A DNA stretch of 64,000 nt from Desmodus rotundus (lineage: Eukaryota; Chordata; Mammalia; Chiroptera; Phyllostomidae): assembly GCF_022682495.2 (NCBI RefSeq), contig NC_071397.1, forward strand, positions 7,097,082-7,161,081, read 5' to 3'. Each line of letters starts with the position of its first letter. Position 1 is the first letter of the stretch. The notes under the pieces were generated by a model. It searched no databases. It was given only the letters and a program-made list of their open reading frames with translations, and was not told the DNA's origin. Below, one piece after another: positions 50,013 to 60,136 of the stretch. The translations under genes were made by a program, and so were the position numbers.

Positions 50013-50744
50013 TTAAAGAGATGTAAAGTTAACCATAAAAAAGAAAAAGAAAAACTCATAGAATTGTACAACCCAAAGAGTGAACCCTTACGTAACTCTG
50101 GACTTCAGGAAATAATAATGTATCATTGTTGGTTCATCAACTCCAACACACGTACCATACCAATGCATGGTACTAACAGGGGAAGCTGAGGCAGGGAGTG
50201 AGGGTAAGGGCACTCTTTGTACTCATTTTTTTCTGTAAACCTTCAACTGCTCTAAAAATAAAATCCATTACTTTTTTTAAAATAAAATTTAAAAAGAATT
50301 TTAAAAGGCTGCCCCTTCCTAGTCCTCTGGCTGTAGAGGGCAGACTTTTCCTGGCACTTGTGCCTCAGCCTATTGGTTTTTCTGGGTTGCCAGTTTCTCC
50401 AGCATCCATTCTGAAATATATTAAAAAAAACAAAACCCGAAAAAACAGGAACTCTCTGCCATGTCCACATTGTCCCTCAGGTCCTAAGCTCCCTGGCTAG
50501 TCTACCTCATTCTCTCCACCTTTCAGAGCCTGTTTATGTTTTATATACAATGTCCAGAGTTTTTAGCTGTACTTAATGAGAGGAACAGAGAAAAGCGTAT
50601 GTACTTCAGCTTAGGCTGCAGCCAGAAGTCAATGAGCCTATTTTAAAGTGGCGAAAGGAATAAAGATTTCTAGTTTTTCATTCCTTACGTTGAATAGGGA
50701 ATTGAAGTTCGTGAAGTACCTTCAGATGCACGGTTTCTTTTCAT
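50013..50744. other. Intronic stretch without recognised gene
   Basis: No exon or confident repeat was recognised; short A-rich runs occur near 50270-50310 and 50421-50430. Confidence 0.4.
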
Positions 50745-50880
50745 CCTCAGAGCAACCTTGCAAACTTGGTGTTCCTAGCGTCCCCTTCCTCAGAGGCGAC
50801 AATTGATTCCGCAGTGACAGGTCTGATGCAAAACCACACAGTCAGTCAGTCACAGGGCTGGGGCCAGGATTAGGTTATCC
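50745..50880 (-). repeat. MIR SINE, antisense
   Basis: 'catcctcagagcaaccttgcaaacttggtgttc', 'ttcctcagaggcgac', 'gtctgatgcaaaaccacacagtcagtcagtcacagggctggggccagg' is reverse MIR. Confidence 0.7.
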
Positions 50881-51554
50881 CACTTGATGTCAAAGTTTTT
50901 GAGACAGACTCAGTAGAAACATGAGTACACAGTTACAGGATAAATCTTTCAATATTGTGTATAAACAAGATTTCATTGATACCTTAGGTTTACCATTTCA
51001 AAGTCACACAATTCAAGTTTGCATAAAGTGTGCACGTTCTGTAGATAACATATTCAAAGTCAATGAAGAAGTGATTCCCCCCACCCCCGGTCCTTAATTT
51101 AGCAAGTTAACGTGCTCAACAACCCTCTCCTTCAGAGCCGAGTGGGAGGAAACCAAGGCCCTGCCTCGTCTGTCCGCCCACTGCTGCAGCACACCCTTCT
51201 GCAGAGTAGGCGCCTGGACCGGCGAGCTGACCAGAGCCCTTGGTGGCGAGCAACGCCCAGGAGGAACGAGGGCTCTCACACCCAGCGGATAAGCTCAGGG
51301 TACACCCTTCCAAACAGCCCCTGCCCTTCCTTCTCCACAGGCACGAGGGTGAACCACAGTGAGCAGAAACCACGTTCTCAAACAGACAAAGGCCCCTCGG
51401 ATGACAGAAAGAGCCCACCACTGAGAATCACCAGCTCTCTGAGGAAAATCCGCACCAAGAGGGCAAGGCACCAAACTCAGCGGTAGAAGAACACACACAT
51501 GAAGAAAAGCATACAGGGAAACGAGCCAAAGATTCCAAAGGAGATCATACTTGT
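50881..51554. other. Intronic stretch without supported gene
   Basis: A GC-rich patch at 51120-51440 gives open frames in several phases but no recognisable protein or splice context. Confidence 0.4.
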
Positions 51555-51562
51555 CCTTAGAG

Positions 51563-51752
51563 CCGGGGGGTCAAACTCATTTTCACCGGGGGCCACATCA
51601 GCCTCGCGGTTGCCTTCAAAGGGCCGAAATAATTTTAGGACTGTATAAATGTAACTCCTCCTTAACTGTTAAGGAGCTGAATTACATTTGGCCCTTTGAA
51701 GGCAACCGCGAGGCTGATGTGGCCCCCGGTGACAATGAGTTTGACACCCCTG
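51563..51752. mobile_element. Fold-back hAT MITE with perfect 8-bp target duplication
   Basis: This 190-bp element is almost entirely an inverted repeat. The outer arms of about 63 bases match with about 3 mismatches (shared core GGGGGCCACATCAGCCTCGC and GGTTGCCTTCAAAGGGCC, inverted on the right). The centre holds a perfect 19-base palindrome, CTCCTTAACTGTTAAGGAG (51658-51676). The termini are CCGGGGGGTCAAACTC and, inverted, CAGGGGTGTCAAACTC. The 8-bp target duplication CCTTAGAG lies at 51555-51562 and 51753-51760, the hallmark of hAT transposition. It is non-coding and depends on a transposase in trans. The low divergence between arms suggests a relatively recent insertion or ongoing conversion. 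A half copy is at 62268-62382. Confidence 0.92.
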
Positions 51753-51899
51753 CCTTAGAGGGAAGAGGAAGGATATCACATTCACAACAAGAACAGACCG
51801 TTTTTCATTTCTTACAAATAAAAAATAAAATTGTAAACACTAAAAATGTAGGAGGTAGGCAAAAGAGAATGCACATGGCTAAGAAGCAAATTATCATGC

Positions 51900-52540
51900 T
51901 CAAAGACTGAGCCAAGAAATTCTTCTGGAACTCAGAACCTGAAAACAAAGAGCTTGAAACTGTGAGTGGGCAGTTGTAATATTCGAAGGACAGAACTGGC
52001 AGTTCTGGAACTAGAAGCCCCAGAAAGAAAGAAGAGTTACGCTGAAGGGAAAAAAATTATCTTTTAATTATCAAAATAAGGATCAGTGTGACACCCTGGA
52101 GCTTGAATAGAAAGTTCTCAGGTTGAACCGGCTGAATGGTAAGAATGCAGGAAAAAACAACCATCCCTAGACTCACTGATACGAAGTTTCATAAAAACAA
52201 GCCAAAAGAAAAGAAAATGCTCGAAACATACAGAAAGTAAAAACAGGCTATTTCCTAAAAAGAAAGGAGATCCAGATAGACGACAACATCTACGCAGCAG
52301 CCCGGCATGCAAAGAGATAACGCAGCACTATCTTCCGTTTTCAGAGAAAGGAACCAGTGACCTAGAATTCTATACCCCAAATGCCATTTGGCTGTAAAGG
52401 AAAACGAAAGGCCTCAGAAAGATCCCCAATCTCGAATTCTCAACTGAAAAACTATTTGAGGATGGTTACCAACAAAACTAAAAAGGGATCCAAGCAATAG
52501 GCATGAGCATGAGAAACAGTGATGAGAAAAGAAAAATAGA
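51900..52540 (+). repeat. Ancient L1/HAL1 ORF1 remnant, sense
   Basis: Decayed L1-type coding: 'cctagaattctataccccaaatgcca' (52361-52386, the RILYP-A segment of ORF1p), 'tcaactgaaaaactatttgaggatg' and the flanking A-rich coding style. It is too diverged to tell L1M from old HAL1. Edges are approximate. Confidence 0.5.
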
Positions 52541-53344
52541 GGCAGCCTTAAATAAATGCTGATGATAAAAATGAGTAATAGCAGTCCAGAATGAAACTAT
52601 CAGTCGATTTCAACACCTGAAGTGGTAGGGGAGCAGGAAGGTCAAAGTAACAGTGTGCTGAGGCCACTGGGACAAGGAGAAACAGACAGACAGAGAGAAA
52701 ATTGAGACACTGAGACAAACACCAATAAGCTTCTCTGCATGTATGCTGCAGAGACGTGCTGAAGTACGGCGTCCGCCTCGGGAGAAGATGGACAGCACCG
52801 GCAAACAAGGAGCACAGGCCAATCGACAGCGACCAGAGACAGAACAGGGTGCGGTGCACGGAAGCACAGACTGAGACAGAAGGAACACCTCCCAGCGCCA
52901 CTACCGTCATCACAACACAGAGGAACAACAGGTCCGGGAGCCGGTTAAAGAGCAGGCACCCTGAGTTTGTTTAAAAAGGCAAAAGCCAGGAATATTTTAT
53001 TTATCAGACCTATTCTTAGAAACAAAATGTCCCAGGGTAGTTGAATTAAGAAATCAAAAGATAAGCCACATAAAGGCTAACAGAAAACAAAAGTAAGCAA
53101 TAACAGTTTTAGGAAAAACGGGATACAAGGAGAAGAGTTTCCAAAGGGACAAAGGGGATGTTCCCTCTTGATGAAAGATGTGAGTCACAGGGAGCAAGGC
53201 GGGCAGCCTGGAACAGGACGCTCTCGCCTGTCCCCTTTAAAGCCCCGTCCTCACTGGGTTGGGGCCTCTGTGAGTCAGTGCACAGAACGGACCCCCAGCC
53301 TTCACGAAGCGTCTGTTGTAGCGGAGCGCCGACAGACACAAAAC
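52541..53344. other. Intronic stretch without supported gene
   Basis: Purine-rich sequence without a recognised gene; possibly a continuation of the old L1. Confidence 0.4.
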
Positions 53345-53640
53345 TAGTAACTAATTAAACTCTACAGTATGTCAGATGGGGACAAGTGCTGAAAAAAAAT
53401 AGGGAAGGGTGACAGGGGGTGCGGTTTCAGTAGGGTGATAAAGGAAGGTCTTCCCGAGAGGGTGATATGAGCAAAGACCTCAAGGAGCTGAGGAAGCAGC
53501 TATGCCGACCTCCGAAGGAAGAGAACTGCAGGCAGAGGGCGCAGCCAGCGCTGGAGGGTGAAGTGGACTCAAGCTGGCAGAGGTCGTCAGCAATGGGAGG
53601 AGAAACCAGACACCCGTGAAACGGAAGCTAAGGTTCCCTC
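53345..53640 (-). repeat. Antisense L2 fragment
   Basis: 'cagtatgtcagatggggacaagtgctgaaaaaaaatagggaagggtgacagggggtgc', 'agggtgatatgagcaaagacctcaaggagctgaggaagcagctatgc', 'ggcagagggcgcagccagcg' follows antisense L2. Confidence 0.8.
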
Positions 53641-53779
53641 TCGGATGATTTTAGGAAGTTTCAAAATAAAACACATGAGACCAATCATCTGAAAAACAGC
53701 ATCACCCAGAAGATTACTTAGGAAAGGAGCCTTCTAGAAATGCATGACATCCAGTCTAGGGGACAGGAATTTCATCTAA

Positions 53780-53816
53780 AGACCTAGAACTCTATACTGA
53801 ATAGAATTCTAGGTCT
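53780..53816. repeat. 37-bp near-palindrome
   Basis: AGACCTAGAACTCTAT and ATAGAATTCTAGGTCT are inverted repeats with one mismatch in 16, separated by five bases. It could form a cruciform or RNA hairpin; origin unknown. Confidence 0.8.
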
Positions 53817-54719
53817 TCAGTCACAGTGCAGTGTCACTGGATACAACCATACGTAAAACAGCTGACACCTACACGGTTGCATTTCACCCACTGTGAAGAA
53901 AGACGCATTAAAGGAGAAGGGCTTAATTCACAAGTTTCGGGATCTAATGGACAGCACCGTGGTTAAAACTAATACTGTTGTAGCGTAGACTTGAATGTCG
54001 TCGAGAGAGCAGATCTCAAATGTTCCTGCCACAGAACTGGTAACGATGCGACGGGATGGAGGCGACAGCGAACATTGTGGTGATAACCGTTTTGCAACAT
54101 GTTGTACGCTTTTGACTTATACAATGTTGTATCCCAGTTATATCGCAATAATAAAGCCAGAAACAAAAGAGAAGGGCTTGGTTTGAATAGGATTAGTAAA
54201 ACAGGAATTCGTGAGACAAAAAATGTGGCAATGTGCTTCCAACAATGCACCTGGGGAAGGGTTTACTGATTCATGGACTTGAAAATGGGTTTATTTAGCA
54301 GGCATAGTTTTCATTTTAATCCTCAAGTTAGCTATATCTGGGGATGATTAGGAAGCTGAAATCGCCCACATGATTTCGGGATTGGAAAGCAACCTTACGA
54401 AGTAGCAGTTTCCCTTGAAGATTCCCTCCAAGAGGAAAGTGCACATATCAAAGGACTTGAGTCTAGTCCCAAGGAGGCTTTGCTGATATATATGAATAAA
54501 ACGGCATTCTGATTTGTTCAGCATTATCACGTGATTTTAGTTCTCATAGTCATCAGACTGAAACTTTCTGGGTACACAGAAAGACAAGGGGCCGAGAAGC
54601 TAAGGGCTCAGATTTGAAATGTAGTTATTACACTGAGATGGGGCTGGATCAACCACTACTAGGCCTTCCGGGTGCCACCCATGCCTAGTTTTACATCCAT
54701 CCTACCGTGTGTTTGAAAT

Positions 54720-54900
54720 ACTGTACTGAGGAATGACCACTGGGCTTAACAGCCAGAAAGTCACCCGGGACTCTGCCAGCATTAGCCATCAAGGCTGAAC
54801 AGTGTCACTCAATCTCTTGGATTCGCAGAGATTTAGGTATCTTTCGAAATGGGAGTAACAATAGCTGTTCTGTGTATCACATTGGCTTGTTTTGAGGCTC
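54720..54900 (+). repeat. Probable MIR SINE, sense
   Basis: 'gtgtcactcaatctcttggattcgcagagatttaggtatctttcgaaatgggagtaacaatagctgttctgtgtatcacattgg' follows the MIR core weakly. The segment ends close to the KIF6 exon at 55076. Confidence 0.5.
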
Positions 54901-54929
54901 AGAATCTAAATATAAAAACAGCTATATGA

Positions 54930-54969
54930 ATACAAGGTATTAAAGTGATCGCCGTTACATACCTTGTAT
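54930..54969. repeat. Stem-loop close to the KIF6 exon 3 donor
   Basis: ATACAAGGTAT (54930-54940) and ATACCTTGTAT (54959-54969) are perfect inverted repeats with an 18-base loop. On the minus-strand pre-mRNA this lies about 107 bases downstream of the 5' splice site of the exon at 55076-55150. Confidence 0.7.
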
Positions 54970-55075
54970 CCTGAGTATATAATTGATACGCTGAAGCACA
55001 TCGCCACAATTATCGGAGAGCTGAAGACAAGGAGCAAAACCACTAACCCACTAAACAAAGTATCGGAAATCCTAC

Positions 55076-55150
55076 CTCTCAGCAACTGGTCTGGCAATGT
55101 TTTCAAAAATGGTCTCTTGGTTTGCATCTTGATCAAAAATCCTTTGAAAA
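55076..55150 (-). CDS. KIF6: KIF6 coding exon 3 (kinesin motor domain, before the P-loop)
   Basis: This 75-bp exon encodes FQRIFDQDANQETIFENIA then RPVAE on the minus strand, matching the KIF6 motor-domain segment just before the P-loop. The acceptor is 'ccacatttgcag' and the donor is 'gtagga', a weaker site. The first base (T) completes the AA left by the previous exon, giving AAT (Asn), where I recall Lys in the human protein. The last two bases (AG) would complete Ser with a following T or C, as expected before the VLAGYNGT segment. The exon is intact, with no stop. The ATP-binding P-loop lies in the next exon, which is not in the window. The join to 61857-61966 is by phase and family order, since no transcript is available here. 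Confidence 0.9.
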
Positions 55151-57049
55151 CTGCAAATGTGGAAACAGTAATTACTTTAAAGCTGCGCCTTCAAACACGA
55201 TTGGATTAACATTTTTCCCTGACAGCTTTGTAAATCACCCCATATTTACATCACCGGGCTTACCGAACCTAACACAAAGCCCGTCCTGTGGTCCCAAGCA
55301 CAGCGCGCCCTTGTGCCCCTAGACACAAATGGTGGGCAAACACTACTGCTTTGACAACATCTGCACAATAAATCCCTCTGAAAAACTGCAGCAGCTTTGA
55401 ACCACATAGTAAACTGTGTGTTTTTTAGCTCTCAAGAGGGACAGTGTCTGCAACTGGCATCAAATTCAAATCTAGATAAGGGCACGACATGGAAATCCAA
55501 GAGCAGGCCACAGAACTTCTGATGTCGGACCTGTAAGAAACGGACGCAGCTGTGGAAGGCATGATCATGGAACTTGGTTTTAAAATTCTGAACTAAAGTT
55601 TATTTTCCATTGATTAGGTACTACATCCTAGTATTAGCTACTTAATTTTCAGGGAAGTTTATTTGGCTTTCTTGATCATGAGTCAAAAGTCAAAAAGTAG
55701 ATTCAGATAGATCTGCCCTGCAAAGAGAACGCTTAACAGATTGGCAAGGCTAAGGGCCTGGAGAGGTGGGGTGGCGTCAAGTTCAGTCTTCCGAGCAGAG
55801 GCACTCTGACTGCCTTCGTACAGGATCGTAAGCACAGTGGAATGCTTGGGGACACACAGCCTACTCTTTTACAATGTGGTAAGTTGCTACTTGCAAGCAT
55901 TTCCTTCAAAAAACGTAATGGGGAGGGAGGGGAGAGAGAGAGAATGTAGTATCTAAGGTAAGATGTTAAATATTGGCGAATCCCCCACACAGAGTATAGG
56001 AGAGTTGATTGCATAATATTTCCCCATTTTTGGCATATTGAAAAGTTTTCAAAATAAAAACTGGGAGGGTGGAGGGGAATGCTTTAAAGCAAAACATTTA
56101 AAACAAACACAAGCAGCTTTCGGAGCGACTGGGGAACTTTCCGTCTATGTGTCTGCCTAACACAAGTGAATTGGGCGCGTCTCTGATTAACGTAGAGACT
56201 ACATGAAATGTAGGGCTGTTCTCACTACTAGATGTTTGCAAGGGTATCTGGAGCTGGGCTGGAAATACTCAACAGAATGAAATGTACTGCCTTTAGTCAA
56301 AGTTAACTTCAAAAGATCCCTTTGGCTTGCCAACCTCCCTTTTGAAGGTGACCCTTTTGAAGAAGCAAATAACGCAACTGTATGCAGAGGGAGATTGTAA
56401 GGCGCGCTGGCCACCTCGTCACTTAGCAGCCAGCATCATGTTTTAGACAACGACATTCACGGAGGCGCCCAAACACCCCCCAAACCCTGTGAGTGCACTG
56501 GAGCTTCCGATGGGAACACTGGCATAACCCCGAGGGCATGGCTACTCGTGTGCTCCTCGGGCGTCTGAACACGAACCCAGGAGTGCTGTCGAGCACGAGG
56601 AGAAGGCTGCTTTGATTCTTTACCAGGTGGCGGATGACCGAGTGAAGCTCAGCCCCACTTCCTTAAGCATCTACCACGACGTAAACCAAAGCGATGACGA
56701 GGGTTTCAATAAACCCTAATAAACGTCTAATAGCATTAGATGTCAAATATCATTATCCCCAAATATTTAATTTTATATAGCAATAGTTGCGTAGTAATCT
56801 GGAAGGGCATTATGGTCAGCTATTTTCTGAACACCTTTGAGGAGAAAAATAAAATCACAGGGTTTCACAAGTTGGGTTTAGTCTTTTACAGCGGAAAAAG
56901 TTGCTTTATCCCAGGAAGATAAAGCAATTTACTTATGGCCCTGGAGCAAATCCATAATGCGCCTTGAGACATGACTTAGGTTTCCTGTTTCCTAAGAGGT
57001 CCTTCCATTTATGTGGAGGTTGTGCAAGCTTTTCCTAAACTCCATTTCA
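55151..57049. other. Left part of KIF6 intron 2, no other gene recognised
   Basis: No exon or confident repeat was recognised in this stretch. Confidence 0.5.
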
Positions 57050-57930
57050 AATCTGACACGTGCTGATCCCTTCCCATCCCCAAACTGTTCAGCCTGGTCC
57101 TTCTCATCCCAGTAAATGGCAACTCCATCCTTCTAAAAGTTCAGTCCGAAACCCTCAGGGCGTCCTCGACTCCTCTGTTTCCATTACACACTGTGTCAGC
57201 AAGCTCTGTCATCTCTGACCTTCAAAACACTTGCAGAATCCAACTATTTCTCAACACTTCCACTTGCTACCACCCCAACCCCAGCCATCGGACTGTCTTG
57301 CCTGGTCTCCTTTACTCCCCTACCGTCTATTTGCTACATGTTAGCGAGAATGATCCTGCTCCAACATAAGTGAGATTGCTTCCTTCTGCTGATAAAAACC
57401 TTCTACTGCCTTCCATGGCACTTTGGGGAAAAGCTCCGTGTGATCTGGCCACCGTGCTGCACCTTTAACCTTCCTCTTTCCCTCTCGCCCTTGCTTACTC
57501 CCCTCAAGCCACACAGGTCTCTTACCTCCCAACACGCCGGGCACCCTCCCAGCTCAGGGACTTAGCTCTTGCTGTATTCTCAGCCTGGAACTCCCATCCC
57601 TCAGATATGTGTCTGGCCTCCTTCCCTGCTGCAAGTTTTGTTCAGAGGTCACTCCTGTACACCTGCCCCGCCTGCCCTGTGAGATACCACAGCCTTCCCT
57701 CCCTTTGCTGCCCTTCCCCCAGCACACCTCGGTCAGCCTGCCTGCCTCACTTTGCTCCACTGCACTTAACGCTTCCTGACACACACTTTACTCATCGGTC
57801 TGCGGGTGCACCTCCTCCCACTGAATGTGAGCACTGTAGGCGCAGGGCTTTGCCGCACTCCCTGCTGAGGTCCTGGCCGCTAAAACAGCACACGGGGAAT
57901 GGTCAATAAACATTTATTGATTACACGAAT
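57050..57930 (+). repeat. LINE-2 (L2) 3' region, sense
   Basis: The block order follows L2: 'gagaatgatcctgctccaacataagtgagattgcttcc', 'ctgataaaaaccttctactgccttccatggca', 'gtgtgatctggcc', 'ccacacaggtctcttacc', 'tattctcagcctggaactccc', 'agaggtcactcctg', 'ggcgcagggctttgcc' and the terminus 'atggtcaataaacatttattgatt'. The minus-strand and plus-strand frames here are L2 relics. One of the better-preserved L2 copies in the window. Confidence 0.8.
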
Positions 57931-58673
57931 TTTCTTGGGAGAAAACAGCCTTACAATGCTTAAATATTAACCTCTGAGCATAGGTATGTTAAATATTTTA
58001 TTAATTTCCTTATTTCAAATGCCAAATCGATGTTTCTAATTTGGAGATTAGAAAGAATGATTAAGAAATTTAAAAATAAGCAAACAGCACTTTCCCAATA
58101 AGCCTGTATTTAAATGCACTCTGTATCCATGTAACATACAGAACACTTTGGAAAGGGTCAATACACAGAGACAAGGTCAACTGTTTCTTGATGATCAAAC
58201 AGAATCATGCTGAATAAAATGTTTTAGCAAAGTGCGGCTTATAGAGACTGTTCCAGGCCGGCCGTCATGGGTCACGTAGCTGCTAAGGTGTGGGGCACAT
58301 TTACATCAGCGGGAGAATGCCCCCTCCGGAAAAATCAAGCCATTTGTTATAAGGCTACTCCTTAAAAGGTAGAACGAAAGGCAACGGGGAGCCCAAAAGA
58401 CAAGGTGAGGACCACCTCACCGGGTGAGCAAGCACTACAGTCCTGCTTGGACTTAGTGTAAAGGGGGCCCAAGAAGACGGGGGAGGTGGGAGGAGCGACA
58501 CGTGCAGCAGACACAAAGGGTAGAGCGCTGAGACCAACGAGAACTTTATGAGACAAACAAGTAAGGGTAAATAAATATGAGCGAGAGAGAGAGTCATAAG
58601 AAAATAAAATATCCAGAGCTGTTTTATCTAAAGGGCGAGGGCAGAAGTAGTCTCAAAATAAGAACTACATCAA

Positions 58674-59437
58674 GAGAACCAAGATGGCGGCGTAGGTAGA
58701 CACACTGCGCCTCCTCGCACAACCAGAACTGACAGAGAATCGAACAACAAGGGGGACCAACACCAAGAAAATAGAAAATAACCATTCATCCAGACTGGTA
58801 GGAGGGGCGGAGACGGGCACTGGGGTGGAGAGGACTCGCGCGGCTGTGGCGGGACTGAGACTGGTGGAGTGTGGGACAAATGGCGCAGGCAGTCCGAGCA
58901 CTAGCAGACCCTGCGGCCCCACATCTGCGCAGATAAACCGAGAGGGCCGGACTCAGAGTGGCGGAGAGTGGGGCAGGCAGAGCAGCGGGTAGCACCCCGC
59001 GCGGCACCAAATTCGCCCACAGATAAACCTGACGAACGGCGGGCAACAAAGCAGACTGTGCAACCCAGGGCTCCAGCTCCGGGAAATAAAGCCTCAAACC
59101 TCTGATTGAAAGCGCCCCTGGGGGTTGGGGCGGCAGCAGGAGAGACTCCCAGCCTCACAGAAGAGGTTGTTGGAGAGACCCACAGGGGCCTAGAGTGTGC
59201 ACAGGCCCACTTACTCGGGAACCAGCACCAGAGGGGCCCAGTTTGATTGTGGGTATCGGAGTGAAAGATTGAAATCCGGAGGAGAGTGAGGCGGGCGCCA
59301 TTGCTCCCACTCGGCCCCTCCCCCACGTACAGCGTCACAGCGCAGCGACCAGCATTACCCCGCCCCGGTGAACACCTAAGGCTCCGCCCCTTAAAGTAAC
59401 AGACGCGCCAAGACAAAAAAAAAAAAAAAAAAAAAAA
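58674..59437 (+). promoter_or_regulatory. HAL1 5' UTR / internal promoter with YY1-like site
   Basis: CCAAGATGGCGGC (58679-58691) just inside the 5' end is a strong YY1-type motif, as in the L1 5' UTR, where YY1 sets the transcription start. The block has high CpG density up to about 59410 and ends in a run of 24 A (59415-59438), the last of which is the A of the ORF1 ATG. A similar start (AAGATGGAGGTGTAGGTAGA) occurs at 63823-63842. Promoter function is inferred from L1 biology. Confidence 0.7.
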
Positions 59438-60136
59438 ATGGCCCAAATGACAGAACACTTCAAAGCTCCAGAAAAAATACAACTAAGCGACGAAGAGATA
59501 GCCAACCTATCGGATGCACAGTTCAAAGCACTGGTTATCAATATGCTCACAGACTTGGTTGAATCTATTCGAAAAACAGATGAAAAAATGAAGCCTATGC
59601 TAAGAGAAACAAAGGAAAATGTACAGGGAACCAATAGTGATGAGAAGGAAACTGGGACTCAAATCAATGGTGTGGACCAGAAGGAAGAAACAAACATCCA
59701 AGCAGAAAAGAATGAAGAAACAAGAACTTGGAAAAATGAGGAGAGGCTTAGGAACCTCCCGGACGCCTTGAAACGTTCCCACATCCGAATTATAGGGGTG
59801 CCAGAAGGAGAAGAGGAAGAACAAAAAATTGAAAACTTATTTGAACAAATAATGAAGGAGAACTTCCCTAATCTGGCAAAGGAAATAGACTTCCGGGAAG
59901 TCCAGGAAGCTCAGAGAGTCCCAAAGAAGCTGGACCCAAGGAGGAACACACCAAGGCACATCATAATTACATTACCCAAGATTAAACGCAAGGACCTACA
60001 TCCAAGATTACTGTATCCAGCAAAGCTATCACTTAGAATGGAAGGGAAGATAAAGTGCTTCTCAGATAAGGTCAAGTTAAAGAAGCTCATCATCACCAAG
60101 CCCTTATTATATGAAATGTTAAAGGGAGTTACCTAA
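59438..60136 (+). CDS. HAL1 ORF1 protein (L1 ORF1p-like), internally deleted
   Basis: The open frame has 232 codons. L1 ORF1p is an RNA-binding trimer that coats the transcript. Residues about 1-105 are charged and helix-prone, shorter than the human coiled coil. Residues about 112-180 form the RNA-binding domain (IRIIGVPEGEEEE, then ENFPNLAKEIDFREVQEAQR and PRHIIITLPKIK). From about 185 the C-terminal domain follows (LHPRLLYPAKLSLRMEGKIK, KLIITKPLLYEMLKG). Compared with the copies at 9083 and 39413, exactly 141 bp (47 codons) are missing between 59986 and 59989, including the AAREK and ARR-type motifs. The frame is kept. The start has a good context (A at -3, G at +4). It is probably defective in RNA binding despite being open; whether it is expressed is unknown. 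Confidence 0.85.
   Translation: MAQMTEHFKAPEKIQLSDEEIANLSDAQFKALVINMLTDLVESIRKTDEKMKPMLRETKENVQGTNSDEKETGTQINGVDQKEETNIQAEKNEETRTWKNEERLRNLPDALKRSHIRIIGVPEGEEEEQKIENLFEQIMKENFPNLAKEIDFREVQEAQRVPKKLDPRRNTPRHIIITLPKIKRKDLHPRLLYPAKLSLRMEGKIKCFSDKVKLKKLIITKPLLYEMLKGVT

Noticed and set aside
1..55075. Search for the KIF6 P-loop exon and later exons
   Set aside because: I looked on the minus strand for coding of GYNGTIFAYGQTGSGKT and downstream conserved motifs and found none; they most likely lie before base 1.
57607..57909. 100-codon + strand frame rich in Cys and Pro
   Set aside because: Falls within a sense L2 copy; a CT-rich relic rather than a host gene.
58901..59482. 193-codon minus-strand frame opposite the HAL1 5' UTR
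   Set aside because: Opposite strand of a CpG-rich L1-type 5' UTR plus the poly(A) run read as poly-Phe; no family similarity.
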